A stretch of DNA of 64,000 nt from Delphinus delphis. Lineage: Eukaryota; Chordata; Mammalia; Artiodactyla; Delphinidae. The notes under the pieces are model-generated. The model did no database searches. It saw nothing but the letters and a program-made list of their open reading frames with translations, and was not told where the DNA came from. Below, one piece after another: positions 60,311 through 64,000 of this stretch. The translations under genes were made by a program, and so were the position numbers. The DNA lies in the NCBI RefSeq assembly GCF_949987515.2, contig NC_082701.1:36287755-36351754 (forward strand), given 5' to 3'. Numbering within the stretch: the stretch's first letter is position 1; each line of letters begins with the position of its first letter.

Positions 60311-60511
60311 GGGCTTTCCTGGTGGCACAGTGGTTGAGAGTCCACCTGCTAATGCAGGGGACATGGGTTCTTGCCCCGGTCCGGGAAGATCCCACATGCC
60401 GCGGAGCAGTTAGGCCCGTGAGCCATGGCCACCGAGCCTGCGCGTCTGGAGCCTGTGCTCCGCAACGGGAGAGGCCACAACAGTCAGAGGCCCGCATACC
60501 ACAAAAAAAGA
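60311..60511 (+). mobile_element. CHR-type SINE, short form
   Basis: Starts gggctttcctggtggcac, includes 'gcaggggacatgggttc', 'ccggtccgggaagatcccac' and 'gcctgtgctccgcaacggga', and ends in an A-rich tail. A possible TSD, aaaaaaagaa, lies on both sides (60301-60310, 60503-60512), but it is low-complexity. Confidence 0.95.
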
Positions 60512-60794
60512 AAAAGTCTTGTATTTATATAGTTCCTGCAAAAAAAATGGGGATAAGAATACACAGGGCTATTCTGAGGCTATTTCAGTTTCTTTTATTA
60601 ATTCATTCAGTAAGTTTTAATTAAATAAGGATTTATGTTTAGCACGTGTTATCAAGATGATTAGACATTGTCACTGCCCTCAAGTGAGGGGTAGTTATTG
60701 CTATCATGGGGTTCAAAAAAATTAGGGCAGAGCAAGGTGATAAGAGTCTTGCAGTGACGGAAGTGGAGGAGTTAAAGAGTGATTTATTCTTTCT

Positions 60795-60905
60795 GGAGGT
60801 TTTGGTTGTAAACTCTATGAAGGCCAAGATTAGTGTCTGTCCTTTTACAGCTTCATCCCCAGCACCTAGCATAATGTCATTCTCTAGGTTAAAAATAAAT
60901 AAGTA
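60795..60905 (+). repeat. L2 3'-end fragment
   Basis: 'tgtaaactctatgaaggcca', 'ttacagcttcatccccagca', 'cctagcataatgtcattctc', then an A-rich end. Canonical L2 terminus. Confidence 0.72.
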
Positions 60906-61090
60906 AATAGGTACAAAAATTTATTTAGAATATTCTAATTTTGTAATTAAAATAATAAAAAGGCCAACTGAATGTGAAACATCACAAATGAAGAAAAGTT
61001 GCAGATGAGTCCTTCATTAATATAAGAAAGTTTTATTATTAATTTTGAAATTTTATGTAATAGCTGATCATTTAAAAACTTAATATATTT
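60906..61090. other. Unassigned AT-rich DNA
   Basis: Nothing recognised. Confidence 0.5.
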
Positions 61091-61094
61091 TAAA

Positions 61095-61150
61095 ATAATT
61101 ATTGTAGTATAATTGGCATACAACAAGCTGCAAATACTTAAACTGTAAAA
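61095..61150 (-). repeat. L1M-like short fragment
   Basis: 'gtataattggcatacaacaa' then 'gctgcaaatacttaaactgt' resembles a common old L1M segment ('ataattgacatacaataaac'). Confidence 0.45.
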
Positions 61151-61199
61151 TAAATAGTGTAATGGGTGAAGTACTTGTTCAAAAATGAAATGTATCTTT

Positions 61200-61721
61200 T
61201 TGCACCCCAATGTTCATAGCAGCATTATTTATAATTGCCAAGGTATGGAAGTAACCTAAGTGTCCATCAACAGATGAATGAATAAAGATGTGGTGTATAT
61301 ATATATATATAATGAAATACTATTCAGCCATTAAAAAAAGAATGAAATTTTGCCATTTGCAGCAACATGGATGGACTTGGAGGGCATTATGCTAAGTGAA
61401 ATAAGTCAGGCAGAGAAAAACAAATACTGTATGATATCACTTATATGTGGAATCTAAAAAAGTACAACAGACTAGTGAATTTAACAACAACAACAACAAA
61501 AGAAGCAGACTTACAGAGCTAAAGAACAAATTAGTGGTAACCAGTGAAAGGGAGGGGAAATATGAGGTGAGAGAGTGGGAGGTACAAACTATTGCATGTA
61601 AGATAAACCCAAGGATGTATTGTAAAACACAGGGAATGTAGCCAATATTTTGTAATAACTGTAAGTGGAAAGTAACCTTTTAAAATTATATAAAATTTTT
61701 TAAAATTAATAAATTACTGCA
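61200..61721 (+). mobile_element. L1 3' end with perfect 19-bp TSD
   Basis: ORF2 end ('caccccaatgttcatagcag', 'gtccatcaacagatgaatg', 'gccatttgcagcaacatgg') and 3'UTR. TSD aaaaatgaaatgtatcttt at 61181-61199 and 61722-61740, exact. An (AAC)n run near 61485 and a (TA)n run near 61295 lie inside the element. Confidence 0.96.
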
Positions 61722-61740
61722 AAAAATGAAATGTATCTTT

Positions 61741-62067
61741 AATTATTAAATAATTTTTATTTATATCACTATAGTAGCTGTACCTGTAGCTGTACCCAGT
61801 GACTACTGAAAGGTTTCTTGAAACCTCAGGAAGATTAGCTTTCAAATTTAAGTTTCCATGTCATTAATTTGATTATCTCTCCTTATAGAAATGAAAACTG
61901 AAAGTGTATCCACTTGTTTAGTGTGTACTGAGAGATCAGAGAACTCTAGCATAGATTGTTTCCGAATCTTCCTAACTAACACTAACAGATTCATATTCTT
62001 AACCTACCAGGTTCATCCTTACAATTCTCCTGACTTTCAAAGCCCCTTTAAATTTAACCCATCCCAG
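61741..62067. other. Unassigned DNA before an L1 5' end
   Basis: AT-rich, with a 62-codon chance frame at 61891-62079 that reads into the L1. Confidence 0.45.
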
Positions 62068-62611
62068 AAACTTGCATGAAGATGGTGGAGTAAGAAGACC
62101 CTGACCTCACCTCCCCCACCATGAACTAGCAATACAGCAACGCTCCCTGATAATTATCTGAAGACTAACAGAATGGCTCTTCTACAGCCAAGGTTATAAA
62201 GAAAGAAGTAGCCTCTGGTGGGAAAAGAGAAGTGAACTAATTAGGACCCACACCATGGTTGGGTGATCCAGAAGAGAAGAGGGATATCAGAGGCTGAGGG
62301 ATGCTCTCTAAGGAGCAAGATGTTAAGCCCCCTAATGGTAACCCCAAACCTCAGGTCTAGGACTGGGAAGGCCAGCCAGCCTGGCTGGTTTGAAAACTAG
62401 CAAGGCTTACCAGAGAGCTGTAATGAACCTAGACTCAGCCCTTGAAGAGTGCACATGCAGAATTTCTTTCTCCTAGTCCCAGCATAGAAGCAACAGGTTG
62501 AGAATTTGTTGTGCTCTGGCCAGCCTGACAGAACCTCCCCAGCATGCCCCTAGCCTGCACAGGGCTCCTGCTCCAGGCCCTCTTGCTCTGACACTGCTCT
62601 CAAAAGGTGGA

Positions 62612-63250
62612 AACCATCATTTTGCCCAGGGAGAAGTGGAGCTAGCTCAGATTTATGGCTGCTGCTCCTGGGGCCTTGGCTATGACCCCAACCAAGGCAG
62701 AGACTGCCATCACATCAGGGAGAAGCAGAACTAACTTAAATTTGCAGCTGCAGTCCTTTGGGCCCTGACCCTGCCACTGACTAAGGTGAAGACTGCCATC
62801 TTTCTGGGAAGAAGTGGAGCTAGATCAGATTTGTGGCTGCAGTTCCTGGGGCCTTGGCTATGATCCTAATCAAGGTAGAGACTGCCAGCACACCAAGGTG
62901 TGGAGAAACTAGCTTAGTACTATGGCTCTAGCCTCTCAGTCCCGGCCCTGACCTAGTCAAGGCAGAGATAGCCATCACACAGGTGAGAAAAAGAGCTAGC
63001 TTAGAAACATGGCTCCAGCTTCTTAGGCCCTGGCGCCACCCCAGACCATGCCCCTGACTAAGGTGGATGCCAGCATTATGCCAGGGATAAGTAAAGTTAG
63101 CTCATATTTTAGTTAGGAGCCCCTTGGACCCCAGCCCTACGTGCTGACAGGGCTGTGACTGTCATCAAGCCTGGAGAAGCCCTGGCTCACACCTTGCTCC
63201 AGCTCCAGCCCTTCTCACTACCGCCCTAGGCCTCACCATGGTGGCAGCTG
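62612..63250 (+). repeat. L1 5'UTR monomer array, ~7 units of ~91 bp
   Basis: Unit starts (g/a)ccatca or gccagca occur at 62612, 62706, 62795, 62884, 62971, 63069, 63161 and 63250, spacings of 87-98 bp. Each unit runs through a gagaag-tggagctagctcag-like block and a cttggcc/ccctgac-like block to an aaggcagagact-like end. Units are diverged, so the array is old. Confidence 0.85.
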
Positions 63251-63299
63251 CTAGCACATCCCACCAAAACCACTAGGCATATGTGGAAAAGTATAGGGC

Positions 63300-63560
63300 C
63301 ACATACAAGGGAACCCCCATAAGACTATCAACTGATTTTCAGCAGAAACTTTTCAAGCCAGAAGGGAGTGACTTGACATATTTAAAGTACTAAAAGGAAA
63401 AAAAAATAAAACTACAACAAAGAATGCACTACCCAGCAAGGTTATCATTCAGAATTGAAGGATATTTTCTGAGACAATGAAAAACCAAAAGAGTTTATCA
63501 CCAATAAACTGGCCTTCAAGAAATGTTAAAAGATCTTCTTGTAGTGAAAAAGAAACGGTT
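63300..63560 (+). pseudogene. L1 ORF1 C-terminal remnant
   Basis: 'gggaacccccataagactat', 'tttcagcagaaacttttcaa', 'tacccagcaaggttatcatt' and 'aactggccttcaagaaatgt' correspond to the ORF1p C-terminal domain and match the order seen at 24090-24330 in the other L1. Several stops. The coiled coil and RRM regions are absent upstream. Confidence 0.8.
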
Positions 63561-64000
63561 ATAACAAGTTTTCTTTAATTTGAGGAAAAAACCCACTGGT
63601 AAAGGTAAATATATAGTAAAGGCAGTTGATCAACCACTTAAATAAGCTAGTACAAAGATTAAAAAACAAAAATTGTTTAGCCAACTATAACAATAATAAA
63701 CAATTAAGTAATATACCTAAGATGAAAAATATGATACCTAAACATAAAACATAGGGAGGAGGAGTAAAAAGGAGAGATCTTTAGAAATATGTTTGAACTT
63801 AAATGACTATTAGCCTAAGACAAGTAGATATATTTATAGGTTGAAATAATTAACTTCATGGTAACCACAAATCAAAATACTACAAAAGACAAACAGAAAG
63901 GAATGCAAACATAGTAATAAATTTTAAAAAAATTATCAAAACACAAGGGAAGAGACTAAAAGAAGAATAAAAGAACAGAGAACTACAAAAACAGCCAGAA

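Larger units (their letters stand above)
62068..64000 (+). mobile_element. L1 5' part, runs off the window
   Basis: Begins near 'gaagatggtggagtaagaag', a typical old L1 5' start. It continues through a 5'UTR with tandem monomers (62612-63250) and then an ORF1 C-terminal stretch (about 63300-63560). A long ORF1-ORF2 spacer ('acataaaacatagggaggag', 'catggtaaccacaaatcaaa') reaches to just before the expected ORF2 start ('gaactacaaaaacagccag'). The ORF1 N-terminal two thirds are missing. Confidence 0.82.

Noticed and set aside
60190..60624. 144-codon frame crossing 60311-60511
   Set aside because: The middle is a translated CHR SINE and the ends are chance sequence.

Overview
This is a 64 kb stretch of mammalian nuclear DNA, AT-rich, with no intact host gene that I can recognise. 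It reads as a repeat-dense gene desert or a very large intron. The lineage marker is a tRNA-derived CHR-type SINE present in seven copies: a short form of about 200 bp (2216, 16068, 29449, 45247, 60311) and a longer form of about 340 bp (4237, 41585). This family is known from Cetartiodactyla. The short form, with its 'ggctccggacgcgcag' core, is the one I associate with whales and dolphins. I see no BovB LINE or Bov-tA SINE (ruminants) and no PRE-1 (pigs), so a cetacean is the best guess. That is inference from repeat content only.

Layout. 1-16 kb: a 5'-truncated L1 with clear target-site duplications (TSDs), an L2 split by a long CHR SINE, a decayed antisense L1, a MER20 split by an MLT1 LTR with a MER5-like element beside it, MIRs and microsatellites. 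16-21.6 kb: a SINE with a perfect TSD, MER5/MIR/MLT1 fragments and long unassigned DNA. 21.6-31.7 kb: the most complex structure in the window. Two long L1 copies, each carrying its own 5'UTR, ORF1 and ORF2 sequence, are joined tail-to-tail and both lack 3' ends. The last ~266 bp of the plus copy is about 99% identical, inverted, to a segment 2.4 kb away in the minus copy, although the flanking homologous sequence is clearly more diverged. 31.7-45 kb: L2, a young L1 3' end nested in an old L1M, a pair of inverted L1 3' ends 0.36 kb apart, a 153-bp direct duplication, two related class-I ERV LTRs in the same orientation and a further LTR-like unit next to the second. 45-62 kb: SINEs, MIR/L2 fossils, an MLT1, L1 3' ends with TSDs and microsatellites. 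62.07-64 kb: the 5' part of another L1 running off the window, with a 5'UTR built of about seven ~91-bp monomers that passes directly into the ORF1 C-terminal region.

Nothing here works as an operon or pathway. The longer open frames are pieces of L1 ORF2/ORF1, translated SINEs, or chance ORFs of 60-120 codons. No new biochemical system is evident. The points most worth following up are the L1-L1 inverted junction with its homogenised tract, the 5'UTR monomer array with its apparent ORF1 deletion, the 153-bp duplication and the LTR cluster.
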